Of a stretch of 64,000 nucleotides of DNA, positions 27,175 through 37,818 are shown piece by piece. The notes under the pieces were generated by a model. It saw nothing but the letters and a program-made list of their open reading frames with translations, was not told where the DNA came from and made no database searches. Position 1 is the stretch's first letter, and the number at the start of each line of letters is the position of its first letter. Source of the stretch: an uncultured Verrucomicrobia subdivision 3 bacterium (GTDB lineage: Bacteria; Verrucomicrobiota; Verrucomicrobiia; Limisphaerales; UBA11358); assembly GCA_903858275.1 (NCBI GenBank), contig CAIOIC010000018.1, positions 49,143 to 113,142 of the forward strand. Direction: 5' to 3'. A program made the position numbers and the translations under genes.

Positions 27175-28611
27175 ATGACATTTTTGCATTATCTATTCAT
27201 CGCCTTCGAAGTGGTGCTGGTTTTCAACCTGCTCATCGGCGTTCACGAACTCGGCCATTTCCTTGCCGCGCGCTGGCGCGGGCTGAAGGTCGAGCGCTTC
27301 GCCATCTGGTTCGGCAAGCCCATCTGGAAAAAGAAAATCGGTGGGGTGGAATACGCCATCGGCTGGATTCCCGCTGGCGGCTACGTCTCGCTGCCGCAGA
27401 TGGCCACGATGGAAGCCATCGAAGGCAAGACGGACAAGAAAGCCGAAGCGCTGCCGAATGTCACGCCGCTCGACAAAATCATCGTGGCGTTCGCCGGACC
27501 GCTGTTCAGTTTTCTGCTGGCGGTGCTCTTTGCTGTCATCGTCTGGCAGGTGGGTAAGCCGAGCAATGAGGCCGACAACACCACGACCATCGGCTGGGTG
27601 GCGCGGACGGATGCGAATGGTCTGCCGGGACCGGCGTGGCAGGCGGGCTTACGTCCGGGCGACACCATTCTGGAAGTGGATGGCCAGCCGGTAAAACACT
27701 TCGCCCCGACTTCCGCCGACAGCGTGACGTGGCGCATCGTCACCAGCACGGGCACGAACATCGCTATCAAATACCTTCGCGATGGGAAAGAGGCGATGGC
27801 TTATGCCGTGCCGTTTCATCGCACGACGAAATGGTATGAACGCCGGGCGCTCCGGCAGGTGTTGATTTCTCCTGCCAGCAAGGCGGGGATTTATGAAGTG
27901 GCCAGCAACAGTCCGGCGTCATTGGCCGGCTTGAAGAAGGGTGACCAGGTAGTGTCTTTGAATGGAGAAAAGATATACAGCTGCTGGTCGGTGGTGGATG
28001 CCGAGGCGGCGATGAGCAACAGCGTCGTCAAGCCCATGACGCTAACGGTGCTGCGCGGTAGCGAAAAATTCGACCGCACCATCCTGCCGGTGAAACCGTT
28101 GCAGCCGACGAATGCGACGCCGATGCTGGGCATTATTTCCTGGCAGGGCAGCACCGGCACGCTCCTTGTGCATCCCAGCCCTCTCGAACAGATTTCGGCC
28201 AGTGCCGGACAGATCTTCAATACCTTCGGCGCATTGTTTTCCAAGAAAGGCGAGATTGGCGTCCAGCAGCTGGGCGGTGCGGTGATGATTATCCGCGTCT
28301 ATAGCAATCTGTTTGAAGACGAAGACGGCTGGCGCCGCGTGCTGTGGTTCAGCGTCATCCTGAATGTAAATCTGGCGCTGCTTAATCTGCTGCCGCTGCC
28401 CGTGCTCGATGGCGGGCACATCACGCTGTCATTGATTGAAGCCGTCCGCCGCCGCCCAGTGAATGGAAAAATTCTTGAAAAAATCCAGTCCGGCTTTGCT
28501 GCGCTGCTCATTGCGTTCATGATTTACATCGCGTTCTTCGACGCGGGCGACTGGTTCCGCAGCTCCCGCGCCGAACGTGACGTGACGGTGGTCTTTGCCG
28601 CGCCCAAATAA
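27175..28611 (+). CDS. rseP: Site-2 zinc metalloprotease with PDZ domains
   Basis: GVHELGHFLAAR; NLLPLPVLDGGHI. Confidence 0.95.
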   Translation: MTFLHYLFIAFEVVLVFNLLIGVHELGHFLAARWRGLKVERFAIWFGKPIWKKKIGGVEYAIGWIPAGGYVSLPQMATMEAIEGKTDKKAEALPNVTPLDKIIVAFAGPLFSFLLAVLFAVIVWQVGKPSNEADNTTTIGWVARTDANGLPGPAWQAGLRPGDTILEVDGQPVKHFAPTSADSVTWRIVTSTGTNIAIKYLRDGKEAMAYAVPFHRTTKWYERRALRQVLISPASKAGIYEVASNSPASLAGLKKGDQVVSLNGEKIYSCWSVVDAEAAMSNSVVKPMTLTVLRGSEKFDRTILPVKPLQPTNATPMLGIISWQGSTGTLLVHPSPLEQISASAGQIFNTFGALFSKKGEIGVQQLGGAVMIIRVYSNLFEDEDGWRRVLWFSVILNVNLALLNLLPLPVLDGGHITLSLIEAVRRRPVNGKILEKIQSGFAALLIAFMIYIAFFDAGDWFRSSRAERDVTVVFAAPK

Positions 28612-28617
28612 TTTCTT

Positions 28618-30387
28618 ATGCGTTACTGCGAATCGCCGTATTTCTTTCAACGCCGAAAAACCCGCGAGATTGTCATCGGTGATACTGCGCATGGCGGCGT
28701 CATCATCGGCGGCGACCATCCGGTCGTGAAGCAGTCCATGATCACCTGCGACACGATGGATACCGCCGCCAGCGTGCAGCAGACGCTTGACCTCGTGAAA
28801 GTCGGCTGCCAGATCGTGCGCATCACCGCGCCGACCGTGAAGGACGCGGCGAATCTGGAAAACATCGTCGCCGAACTGCGCAAGGTTGGCGTCACCGTGC
28901 CGATTGTGGCGGACATTCATTTCAAGCCCGAAGCCGCGATGGAAGCGGTGAAGTGGGTGGAAGTCATCCGCGTGAATCCCGGCAATTACGCCGACACCAA
29001 AAAATTCGCCATCAAGGAATATTCTGACGCGCAATACGCCGAGGAGCTGAAGCGCATCGAGGAGAAGTTCGCGCCGCTCGTGCTGGAATGCAAGAAGCTC
29101 AAGCGCTGCATCCGCATTGGCACGAACCACGGCTCGCTGTCCGACCGCATCATGAACCGTTTCGGCGATTCGCCGCTGGGCATGATCGAGAGCGCGTTGG
29201 AATTTGCCCACATCTGCCGCAAGCACGACTTCCACAACTTCAAGTTCTCGATGAAGTCGAGCAATCCGAAGGTGATGATTGAATGTTACCGGCTGCTCGT
29301 CGCGCGATTGAACAAACTGGGAGCGGATTGGAATTATCCCATCCACCTTGGCGTCACCGAGGCTGGCGAGGGAGAAGATGGCCGCATCAAGAGCGCCATT
29401 GGCATCGGTTCGCTGTTGTGTGATGGCTTGGGTGACACCATTCGCGTTTCGCTCACGGAAGATTCGCCGCACGAGATTCCGGTGTGCCAGGATTTGCTCG
29501 CTTTGATTCCGAAGCTGACCAATTCCGAACTCCGCCTTCCGTACTCCGAATTCCCCTTTGACCCGTTCCATTTCGAGAAGCGTGCGACACCGGAGATTCC
29601 GCTCAATGACACCATGAAGTGTGGCGGTGAACAATTGATTCGCGTCGTCGTCACGTGGGCGACTTATGACAAAGTCGCGCCCAAGATACGCCCGAAGGAC
29701 GACGTGCGACCCGAGGCGGTCTATGAGGACTTGAACGTCTTCGAGATCGACCCTACGCAGGATTTTGAGATCAACTGCGACACGCAGCTGGTCACGGTGA
29801 AAGACGGCGTGAAACTGCCGGCCATCACGGCATTCCGGCTGCTGGCAGCGAAGCTCAAGCGGCTGGGGCGCAAGAATCCGATTCTGCTCAAGGACTGCAT
29901 CAATTTCGAGCCGGTGCCCCTCGCGCCGAACATCGCCCTGTTGCAGGCGGGCGTGGTCATCGGCGCGCTGCTGGCGGATGGCATTGGCGACGCGATTTTG
30001 ATCCGTGGCGAGAGCGGGGCGGGGTTGTCACTGCGGCTGGCCTACAATGTTTTGCAGGCGGCGGGCTGCCGTTCCTTCAAGACCGACTACGTGGCGTGCC
30101 CGAGTTGTGGCCGGACGCTGTTCAATCTCCAGACCGTGACCGCGCGCATCAAGGCGCGGACGGAACATCTCAAGGGCGTGAAGATTGCCATCATGGGCTG
30201 CATCGTGAACGGACCCGGCGAAATGGCGGATGCGGACTTTGGCTACGTGGGCGGAGCCCCGAACAAGATCAACCTCTACGTCGGCAAGCAGGCCATCAAG
30301 TTCAACATCCCCGAGGCCGAAGCCGTGGAACGGCTCGTGGACCTCATCAAGGAACACGGCAAGTGGGTGGAGCCGGAAACCGCTTGA
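28618..30387 (+). CDS. ispG: 4-hydroxy-3-methylbut-2-enyl diphosphate synthase, long form with insert
   Basis: GVIIGGDHPVVKQSMITCDTMDT; VACPSCGRTLFNL; IMGCIVNGPGEMADADFGYVG. Confidence 0.96.
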   Translation: MRYCESPYFFQRRKTREIVIGDTAHGGVIIGGDHPVVKQSMITCDTMDTAASVQQTLDLVKVGCQIVRITAPTVKDAANLENIVAELRKVGVTVPIVADIHFKPEAAMEAVKWVEVIRVNPGNYADTKKFAIKEYSDAQYAEELKRIEEKFAPLVLECKKLKRCIRIGTNHGSLSDRIMNRFGDSPLGMIESALEFAHICRKHDFHNFKFSMKSSNPKVMIECYRLLVARLNKLGADWNYPIHLGVTEAGEGEDGRIKSAIGIGSLLCDGLGDTIRVSLTEDSPHEIPVCQDLLALIPKLTNSELRLPYSEFPFDPFHFEKRATPEIPLNDTMKCGGEQLIRVVVTWATYDKVAPKIRPKDDVRPEAVYEDLNVFEIDPTQDFEINCDTQLVTVKDGVKLPAITAFRLLAAKLKRLGRKNPILLKDCINFEPVPLAPNIALLQAGVVIGALLADGIGDAILIRGESGAGLSLRLAYNVLQAAGCRSFKTDYVACPSCGRTLFNLQTVTARIKARTEHLKGVKIAIMGCIVNGPGEMADADFGYVGGAPNKINLYVGKQAIKFNIPEAEAVERLVDLIKEHGKWVEPETA

Positions 30388-30428
30388 TATAAGCCTAAGC
30401 GGGAAAGCGGAAAACGGAAAGCGGGCTT

Positions 30429-30447
30429 TAACCGCCAAGGCGCCAAG
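30429..30447. repeat. TAACCGCCAAGGCGCCAAG interspersed repeat copy
   Basis: 18/19 match to the reverse complement of part of 63141-63167. Confidence 0.6.
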
Positions 30448-30586
30448 GGCGAAACCGGAGACCGTAGACCTGAACCCATTCTCTGGATTCACAACCAAGG
30501 AACAAAGGGCACAAGGGCGGGATGGCGGATGGCAGCGGGCAGGGCGGAAGGGAAGTTTTAAATTTGGGTTATCAGCTGGACAAATT

Positions 30587-33394
30587 TCAGATGGCCGGGT
30601 TGTTTTCTTCTTCGCTGCTGTTTTCTAAAACATCGCGCAAGGTGCGAAGGATTTTTTCAGCGGAATAGGGTTTGGGCACAAAGTGGCGCACGCCGGAGCT
30701 GGCGGCTTTGGCGACGCCGCCGTTGGCGGCCAGACCGCTGGAGCCGATGATTCGAACGCGCGGATTTATGGATTGGAGGGCGATAATGGTGGCCGGGCCG
30801 TCCATGATGGGCATGTGCATGTCCGTGATGACGGCGGCGATTTCCTTGCCTTGGGTGGCATAGATCGAGACGGCTTCCGCGCCGTTGGCGGCGGTGATCA
30901 CGCGGTAGCCGAAGCGTTCCAGAATATTTTTGACGGTGGAGCAAATGGCTTCCTCATCGTCCACCAGCAGAATGAGTTCACCGCGGCCGCGTGGCGGCGT
31001 TTGTTTCGTTGCGGGTTCCGCCTCGGTGAATTCGCCGGTGACTCGGGCGGGGAGGAAGACTTTGAAGGTGCTGCCTTGGCCGGGTTCGCTGTAAACATTG
31101 ATGAAGCCGCCGTGACTTTTGACGATGCCCAAAGTGGTGGAAAGGCCTAGGCCGGTGCCCTGGCCGGTCGGTTTGGTGGTGAAGAACGGTTCAAAAATCC
31201 GCTCGCTGATTTCCTTCGTCATGCCCATGCCGGTGTCGGTGATCTGGATGCGGACATAGGAACCGGGGCGGATCTCTGAATTAAGTGCGGCGGTGGCTTG
31301 ATCAATGACCGTATTTTCAAAATTGAAAGTGAGTTTGCCGCCGTTGGACATGGCGTCGCGGGCGTTGATGGCGAGGTTCAGCAAAATTTGATCTATTTGC
31401 GTGGGGTCGCCGATGATGAGCCACAGGCTGTCGGGCAGGTTGCATTCTAGCTGAATGGATTTTGGGAAAGTCTCCTGGATGAGGATTTGTATTTCGCGGG
31501 CGACGGTATGAAGGCTGACCGGAATCCGCTCGCCTTTCACGCCGCGTCCGAATGTGAGGATTTGCTTCACGAGCTGGGCACCGCGCTGGGTGCTAGATTC
31601 AAGTCCGGCGATGAGCTTGGCAAGGGTTGGGTCGTGGGCCTGTTCCTTCAGCAGGCCGACGGACATCATGATCGGCGTCAGGACGTTGTTGAGGTCGTGA
31701 GCGATGCCGCTGGAAAGGGTTCCGAGGCTTTCAATACGCTGGTTGCGGGCAACTTGATGTTCCAATTTCCGCTGTTCGGTGATATCCACGCTGAAGGCGA
31801 GAACCGACTTGGGCTGACCATCGGCGTTGCGCACGAGGGTCCAACTGGATTCCACCAGCACTTCGCGCCCGTCTTTGGTCCGGGCGGTTAGTTCGCCGAC
31901 CCAATAGCCGTTTTCCAGCAAAAACTGCCGGGCTTCGGCCATTTTGGTTGGTTCCAGCTTCAATAGCTGATGGATGGATTGGCCGGCGGCTTCGGCGGCC
32001 GTCCAGCCGTAGATGCGTTCAGCACTGCGGTTCCAATAAGTGATGCGATGGTCCAGGTCGCGGATGGTGATGGCATCGTGGGCGAGATTGAGCAACTCGG
32101 CCTGTTCGCGGATTTTTTCGTCCGCCAGCTTGCGTTCGGTGATGTCGCGCCCGATGCCGACCAAGCCGGTCACCGCCCCCCGCGCATCATACAGCGGCAC
32201 TTTGTTGGCAAGAATGGTCCGCAGTTTGCCGTCGGGGAAAAGATGGGTTTGCTCGAAATTAAGATAAGGTTTTCCGGCGAAAACTTCGTGGTCGATGAGG
32301 GCACCGTTGGACGCGTGGTTTGCGTCGAAAAAATCCGCGTCGGTCTTGCCAATCACAGCGGCGGGGTCGGCCTCTCCCAGTCGCCGGGCCAGGGTCTTGT
32401 TGGCGAGCACATAGCGGTTGGTCAGATCCCGCACATAGACGGAGTCGGGAATATTGTCGATCAGGGTGCGCAACAGGTTGCGTTCATTCTCCAGGGTCGT
32501 TTCCGCCTGCTGCTGTTCGAGGTGTGCGCGCTGGGTGATGATGCCGAAGGTCAAATCCCCCGCCAGTTCGTTGAGCAGGCGAACTTCTTCATCGCCAAAT
32601 ACGTTCGCTTCCTTGGCGTAGATGGAGAGCACGGCGAAGACTTTATTCTCATCCAACAAGGGCAGGGAGATCATGGCGGCGAAGCCGCGTTTGGTCGCGG
32701 CCTCACGCCAGGGGGTGGTTTTAGGGTCGGTCAGGAAATTACGACAAATGACCATTTGACCTTCGCGGAGGCAGGTGCCGACCGGTCCCCGCCCGCGTTC
32801 CTTATCGTCCCACGTGATTTGCAGGCTGGACAGATAACCCTCATCACAGCCGGCGAAGGCGGCGACGCTCACGGATTTTTCCAAGTCATCTTTGGGGAAG
32901 CCGACCCAAGCCAGCCGATAGCCGCCATCTTCCACGATGATGCGGCAAACTTCGTGAAGCAATTCCGATTCGCTGGAGGCGCGCACCAGCACCTGATTGC
33001 ATTCGCTGATGGTCTTCAGGGTGCGCTGGGTGTGGCGGAGAGCGCCTTCAATGGCTTTGCGCTCGGCAATGAGCAGAGCCATGACCCACAAACCAATCAT
33101 GCCGATCGATCTGCCAGTCAAAGCGAGGCTGGTGGGAGCACCCGATGGAGATAAATACAGTCCGGACACCATCAGCAGAGAAAATAGTCCCGCCAGCAGA
33201 TAGGGGAAATAGCGTGTGCCCACAAAGACCGTCAAAGTCAGGGGAATGAAATATAGCACCCAATCTGAAATTCCCACCGGGGTCGCCAAATCGAAAAGAA
33301 ACTCTGCGACAGTAATCACGAAGATAACCGGTAGCAGGAAAAAATTACTTCGCCCGAGACGCATACAGGCCGATTCTTTGTTAACCTCGACCAA
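30587..33394 (-). CDS. Hybrid sensor histidine kinase (GAF, PAS, HisKA, HATPase, receiver)
   Basis: [58 protein letters not shown]. Confidence 0.93.
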   Translation of the reverse strand: MVEVNKESACMRLGRSNFFLLPVIFVITVAEFLFDLATPVGISDWVLYFIPLTLTVFVGTRYFPYLLAGLFSLLMVSGLYLSPSGAPTSLALTGRSIGMIGLWVMALLIAERKAIEGALRHTQRTLKTISECNQVLVRASSESELLHEVCRIIVEDGGYRLAWVGFPKDDLEKSVSVAAFAGCDEGYLSSLQITWDDKERGRGPVGTCLREGQMVICRNFLTDPKTTPWREAATKRGFAAMISLPLLDENKVFAVLSIYAKEANVFGDEEVRLLNELAGDLTFGIITQRAHLEQQQAETTLENERNLLRTLIDNIPDSVYVRDLTNRYVLANKTLARRLGEADPAAVIGKTDADFFDANHASNGALIDHEVFAGKPYLNFEQTHLFPDGKLRTILANKVPLYDARGAVTGLVGIGRDITERKLADEKIREQAELLNLAHDAITIRDLDHRITYWNRSAERIYGWTAAEAAGQSIHQLLKLEPTKMAEARQFLLENGYWVGELTARTKDGREVLVESSWTLVRNADGQPKSVLAFSVDITEQRKLEHQVARNQRIESLGTLSSGIAHDLNNVLTPIMMSVGLLKEQAHDPTLAKLIAGLESSTQRGAQLVKQILTFGRGVKGERIPVSLHTVAREIQILIQETFPKSIQLECNLPDSLWLIIGDPTQIDQILLNLAINARDAMSNGGKLTFNFENTVIDQATAALNSEIRPGSYVRIQITDTGMGMTKEISERIFEPFFTTKPTGQGTGLGLSTTLGIVKSHGGFINVYSEPGQGSTFKVFLPARVTGEFTEAEPATKQTPPRGRGELILLVDDEEAICSTVKNILERFGYRVITAANGAEAVSIYATQGKEIAAVITDMHMPIMDGPATIIALQSINPRVRIIGSSGLAANGGVAKAASSGVRHFVPKPYSAEKILRTLRDVLENSSEEENNPAI

Positions 33395-33480
33395 TAGTCA
33401 AATACCAGTTAGTCGGTTTTTTGCCTGACGCCGATCAAAGGCGTTGTATTACGGCAAGCCGAGGTGCGTAGCGTGAGAGT

Positions 33481-34410
33481 TCAGACTTTTTGTCCAACGG
33501 TGACGTAGTTGAGGTATTCGATGAGGCGATCCTTCATTTCCTTGCGCGGCACGATGGCGTCAATGAGGCCGTGGTCGAGGAGGAATTCCGCCGTTTGAAA
33601 GCCCGGCGGCAGTTCGGCCTGCGTGGTGTCCTTGATGACCCGCGGACCGGCAAAGCCAATCATGGCCTTGGGTTCCGCCAGAATCAAATCACCCAGCGTG
33701 GCATAGCTGGCCATGACGCCGGCCGTGGTCGGATGCGTCAGCACGCTGATGTAAGGCAGACGTTGTTGGGCGTGGTAGGCGAGGGCAGCGCTGGTCTTGG
33801 CCATCTGCATGAGGCTGAACATGCCTTCATACATCCGCGCGCCGCCGCTGGTGGAAATGATGATGACGGGCAGGTGGCCCTCGGTGCCGCGTTCGATGAG
33901 GCGGGTGAGCTTTTCGCCGACAACGGAACCCATGGAGCCGCCGAGGAAACCGAAGTCCATCACGCCCAGCGCCACGCGGTGCGAGCCGATTTTGCAGATG
34001 CCGGTGACGACGGCGTCCTTGAGCGTGGATTTTTTCCGGTAGGCGTCGAGTTTGGATTTGTAGGTGGCGACGCCTTTGAAACCCAGCACATCCACGCTGG
34101 CCATGTTGGCGTCCATTTCCTCAAAGGAACAGGTTTCCACGAGGGAATGAATCCGTTCACGCGAGCCGATGGGGAAATGATGGTCGCATTTCGGGCAAAT
34201 CTTGAGGTTGGCGTCCAGTTCCTTGTCGAAGATCATGGCTTCGCAGGACGGACATTTCGTCCACAGTCCTTCGGGAATCTCGCGCTTGCGAGATTTTGAG
34301 GTGCCAAGTTTGGGCTTTTGGGGCAGCGTCAGGCTTTCCAGCGGCGGTGTTAACGCCGGTTCCACCTGTTCCACGCCCATCTTTTCTTTGGTAAGAAATT
34401 TAGTCGCCAT
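33481..34410 (-). CDS. accD: Acetyl-CoA carboxylase carboxyltransferase subunit beta
   Basis: WTKCPSCEAMIFDKELDANLKICPKCDHHF; GGARMYEGMFSLMQMAK; GFAGPRVI. Confidence 0.97.
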   Translation of the reverse strand: MATKFLTKEKMGVEQVEPALTPPLESLTLPQKPKLGTSKSRKREIPEGLWTKCPSCEAMIFDKELDANLKICPKCDHHFPIGSRERIHSLVETCSFEEMDANMASVDVLGFKGVATYKSKLDAYRKKSTLKDAVVTGICKIGSHRVALGVMDFGFLGGSMGSVVGEKLTRLIERGTEGHLPVIIISTSGGARMYEGMFSLMQMAKTSAALAYHAQQRLPYISVLTHPTTAGVMASYATLGDLILAEPKAMIGFAGPRVIKDTTQAELPPGFQTAEFLLDHGLIDAIVPRKEMKDRLIEYLNYVTVGQKV

Positions 34411-34425
34411 GATTGACCAGATTAT

Positions 34426-35172
34426 CTAAAGACCGCGTGCAACTGTCCAGACGCAAACATCGGCCGCTCCCGCCTGCCGCAAGGCCAGCGCGCCGGCGCT
34501 CGTGGTGGCGCCCGTGGTGAAAACGTCGTCCACGAGGACAATTCTTTTGCCATCCAGCCGCAGGCTGGGCGGAACGGCAAAGGCATTATTCATGTTGGCG
34601 GCGCGTTGTTCACGGGTGAGCAAGGTTTGCGTGGCGGTCGGGGCGGTTCGGCGGAGGGATTTTTCATCCAGGGGAATATTTGCCGCGCGGCTCAAATGCG
34701 CGGCGAGGCGGGCGGCCTGGTTGAATTCGCGTTCGCGCAGCTTGAGCGGATGGAGCGGGACAGGCACGATGAAATCCCAGTTTTCCCTTTTTAATTCCTT
34801 CGCCGCCACGCGCACGAGCAGGTCGGCGAGAAACTTTTCGAACCAAAGCGCGTGTTGATATTTAAAGCGATGGATGGCCTCCAGCACGACGCTTTTGGCG
34901 ACGACGGCCGAGCGCGCGGAGGAGAAATGCAATTCCATCCCGCTGCAATTCGAGCAAACAAACGTGGTGGTGAGGTCGCCGGGATAGGGCAGGCCGCAGC
35001 GCTCGCAGACCGGCGGGCGGATGAAGCGGACTTGCGCCCAGCATTTGCCGCAGACATAACCGTCGCGGGCTTTGGCGCGCCCGTTTTTGCAGAGCTGGCA
35101 GGTTTCCGGAAAAACCAGGCCGAGAGCGGCTTCCAGCCAGCCAGTGATTCTGTCCGTTTGGGTTGCGGTCAT
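34426..35172 (-). CDS. comF: ComF family phosphoribosyltransferase-like protein
   Basis: CxxC zinc ribbons; RIVLVDDVFTTGATTSAGALALRQAGA. Confidence 0.9.
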   Translation of the reverse strand: MTATQTDRITGWLEAALGLVFPETCQLCKNGRAKARDGYVCGKCWAQVRFIRPPVCERCGLPYPGDLTTTFVCSNCSGMELHFSSARSAVVAKSVVLEAIHRFKYQHALWFEKFLADLLVRVAAKELKRENWDFIVPVPLHPLKLREREFNQAARLAAHLSRAANIPLDEKSLRRTAPTATQTLLTREQRAANMNNAFAVPPSLRLDGKRIVLVDDVFTTGATTSAGALALRQAGAADVCVWTVARGL

Positions 35173-35201
35173 TCGTTTCGCAACCGGAAAAACATCCGGC
35201 G

Positions 35202-37600
35202 CTAGTTAAGCTTTAATCGTTCATTGAATCTGACGACTTGGTCGGGCTTGGTTTTCAATTCCATGGTCTCCGTGCCATATCGAATTCGGAGTGGCTTGCC
35301 GAGCAAGGATTTGACTTCAGCCTTGGTAAGATGGCCGTTTGCCCAGGTGATATTCACCTCGAAGCCGCCGCGTGCGCGCAGACCTTTCACGCTGCCCGCC
35401 GGCCAGTCTTTGGGCAGCGCGGGCAGCAGGACGATTTCGCCGTTCTGGCTCTGCAGCAGCATTTCTGCGATGCCGGAGGCTGCGCCGAAATTGCCGTCAA
35501 TCTGGAACGGCGGATGCGCGTCAAACAGGTTGGGATACATTCCGCCGCCGCCCATGGTGCCTTTGTCGGCGAGCGGTTTGAGCAGCATCTTTAGTATCTG
35601 GTTGGCGTGATCCCCATCGAGGAAACGCGCCCAGAGATTGATTTTCCAGCCCATGCTCCAGCCGGTCGCCTCGTCGCCGCGATAAATCAGCGACTGGCGC
35701 GCGGCGTTAAAAAGGTTCGTCTGTGTCGGCGTGACCTCATTTCCGGGATAAACCGCCCAAAGGTGCGAGACGTGGCGGTGATGATTCTTCGGGTCGTCCT
35801 TGTCCTCGACCCATTCCTGAAGCTGGCCGTGTTGGCCGATTTGCAGCGGCACGATTTCCCGGCTCATCGCGTCGAACTGCGCGGCCAACGTTTCATCGCG
35901 GCTAAGCACTCTTGCCGCCGCCGCTGTGTTGGCGAACAGTGCGCGGATGATTTCATGGTCCATCGTTGGCCCCATCACGAGCCCGCCTTGTTCGGGTGAA
36001 TTTGATGGCCCGCTGATCAGCTTGCCGGTGATTGGATCGCGCGTGAGGTAGTCGGTAAAAAACAACGCCGATCCGTGCAAAACCGGATAAACCCGCGCGA
36101 GGAATTGTTTGTCGCCGGTGAAAAGATAATGCTCCCACAAATGCTGGCAAAGCCATGCCCCGCCCGTGACCCAGATGCCGTGGTTGCTGGCATTGATGGG
36201 CGCGGTGCCGCGCCAGAGGTCGGTGTTGTGGTGTAGCACCCAGCCGCGCGCGCCATAATGCGCATGTGCGGTTTTGGCGCCGGTCACGGCGCAGTCGGCG
36301 ATCATGTCAAAGAGCGGTGCGGTGCATTCCGAAAGATTGGCGACCTCGGCGGGCCAATAATTCATCTCCGTGTTGATGTTCACCGTCCATTTGCTGTCCC
36401 ACGCGGGCTTGAGTGAATCATTCCAGATGCCCTGCAAATTTGCTGGCTGACCGCCGGGGCGGCTGCTGCCGATGAGCAGATAGCGGCCGTATTGAAACGT
36501 CAGCGCTGCGAGGTCGGGGTCGTTGCCCGTCGCAAAATCCCTAATCCGCTGGTCGGTGGGCAATTTCATTGAGTCCGTTTTGCCTAGGTCGAGTGACACG
36601 CGGCGGAATAACGCCTGGTGATCCGCGACGTGTGCCTTGCGCAGCGCGGCAAAATCTTTTCCAGCTACGCCCGCCAGGGCTGTTTGGCAACGCGTCGCCG
36701 GGTCAGCGGTGATGTCCGTGAAATTCTTGTAGCTGGTCGCCGCCGCTAGGATGAGCGTTGCGGAATTCGCGTTCTCAACAATGATGCTCTGGTCATTCAC
36801 CGTCACCTGGCCGCCGTCGGCGCGGACTTGGATGCGGGCTTCAAATTTCACGCCGCCTTCCTCCACCTGGCCGAACAGCGCCAGTTGCTGGCCGTCGCGC
36901 TTGGCGGTCTGCGCGGATTTGTGCAGGCTATCGAGCTTGGCGGTGAAATTGACCGCGTTTTTTTTGTCCGCCGCTACGCGCCAGACGATGACTTGATCCG
37001 GAAATGTCGCGAAACATTCACGCGTGAATGTCGTATCGCCGGCCCGATAAGTCAGACGAGCCACGGCAGAATCCAGGTCGAGGTCGCGGCGATAGTCCGT
37101 GAAATTTGTGGACGCGGGGACCGAAATCCGCAGGTCGCCAAACGCCTGATACGTCTTCTGGCGCACCGGCACGCTCATGAATTCCTTGCCGCCGATGTCC
37201 TCGGCCTCTTTCTGCTTGGCGCGCGCGGCTTTGCGCTTTTCATCGGCCTCGGCTTTTTTACTTTCCTTATCTAGCGCGGCGGCTTCACGCTCCAACGCGC
37301 GGCCCGCGTTGAGCCGGTCCCGCATCGGTGCCAAAAAGTTCACTGCGCCCTCATGCTGATACTCGTTCGGTTGGCCCGTCCAGAGGGTGCTTTCGTTGAA
37401 CTGAATGTGCTCATCGCTCACCCCCCCAAAGATCATCGCGCCAAGCCGGCCGTTGCCGAGCGGCAACGCTTCCGTCCAGCGTTTGGCCGGTTGTTGATAC
37501 CAGAGCTGGTTTTGTCCGTTTACTGGAGGGGTGATTGCCTGTAGGCAAGGCGCAGTGATGCCGTTTAAGAGCGCTAGCAGCATTATGAGTCTGGAGGTTT
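35202..37600 (-). CDS. GH95-family alpha-L-fucosidase, secreted
   Basis: [58 protein letters not shown] extends to 37847 but the signal peptide starts near 37600. Confidence 0.9.
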
Positions 37601-37771
37601 TCAAATTCAGGGTTTCCTTTATAAAAGTATGGCTGGTATCTGCAAAATATGCGCGTCTAGGGTCGTTCCATCGTTGGGATGTGTGGGCAAAGACTCGCAA
37701 ATTGACGAGTGGCGTCAAGTTTTTGAAAGCGTGTCGGGCGTCAATTGCCAAACCTTTGCGGCTAAAACAAA

Positions 37772-37801
37772 AAACGGCAAGGTCAGATGACCTTGCCGTT
37801 T
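37772..37801 (-). terminator. Terminator of hppA
   Basis: 14-bp perfect stem AAACGGCAAGGTCA/TGACCTTGCCGTTT with U-rich minus-strand tail. Confidence 0.9.
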
Positions 37802-37818
37802 GGTGAGGGGGGATTCGA

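Noticed and set aside
31970-33154. 394-aa plus-strand ORF antisense to the hybrid histidine kinase
   Set aside because: Antisense shadow of a well-supported gene.
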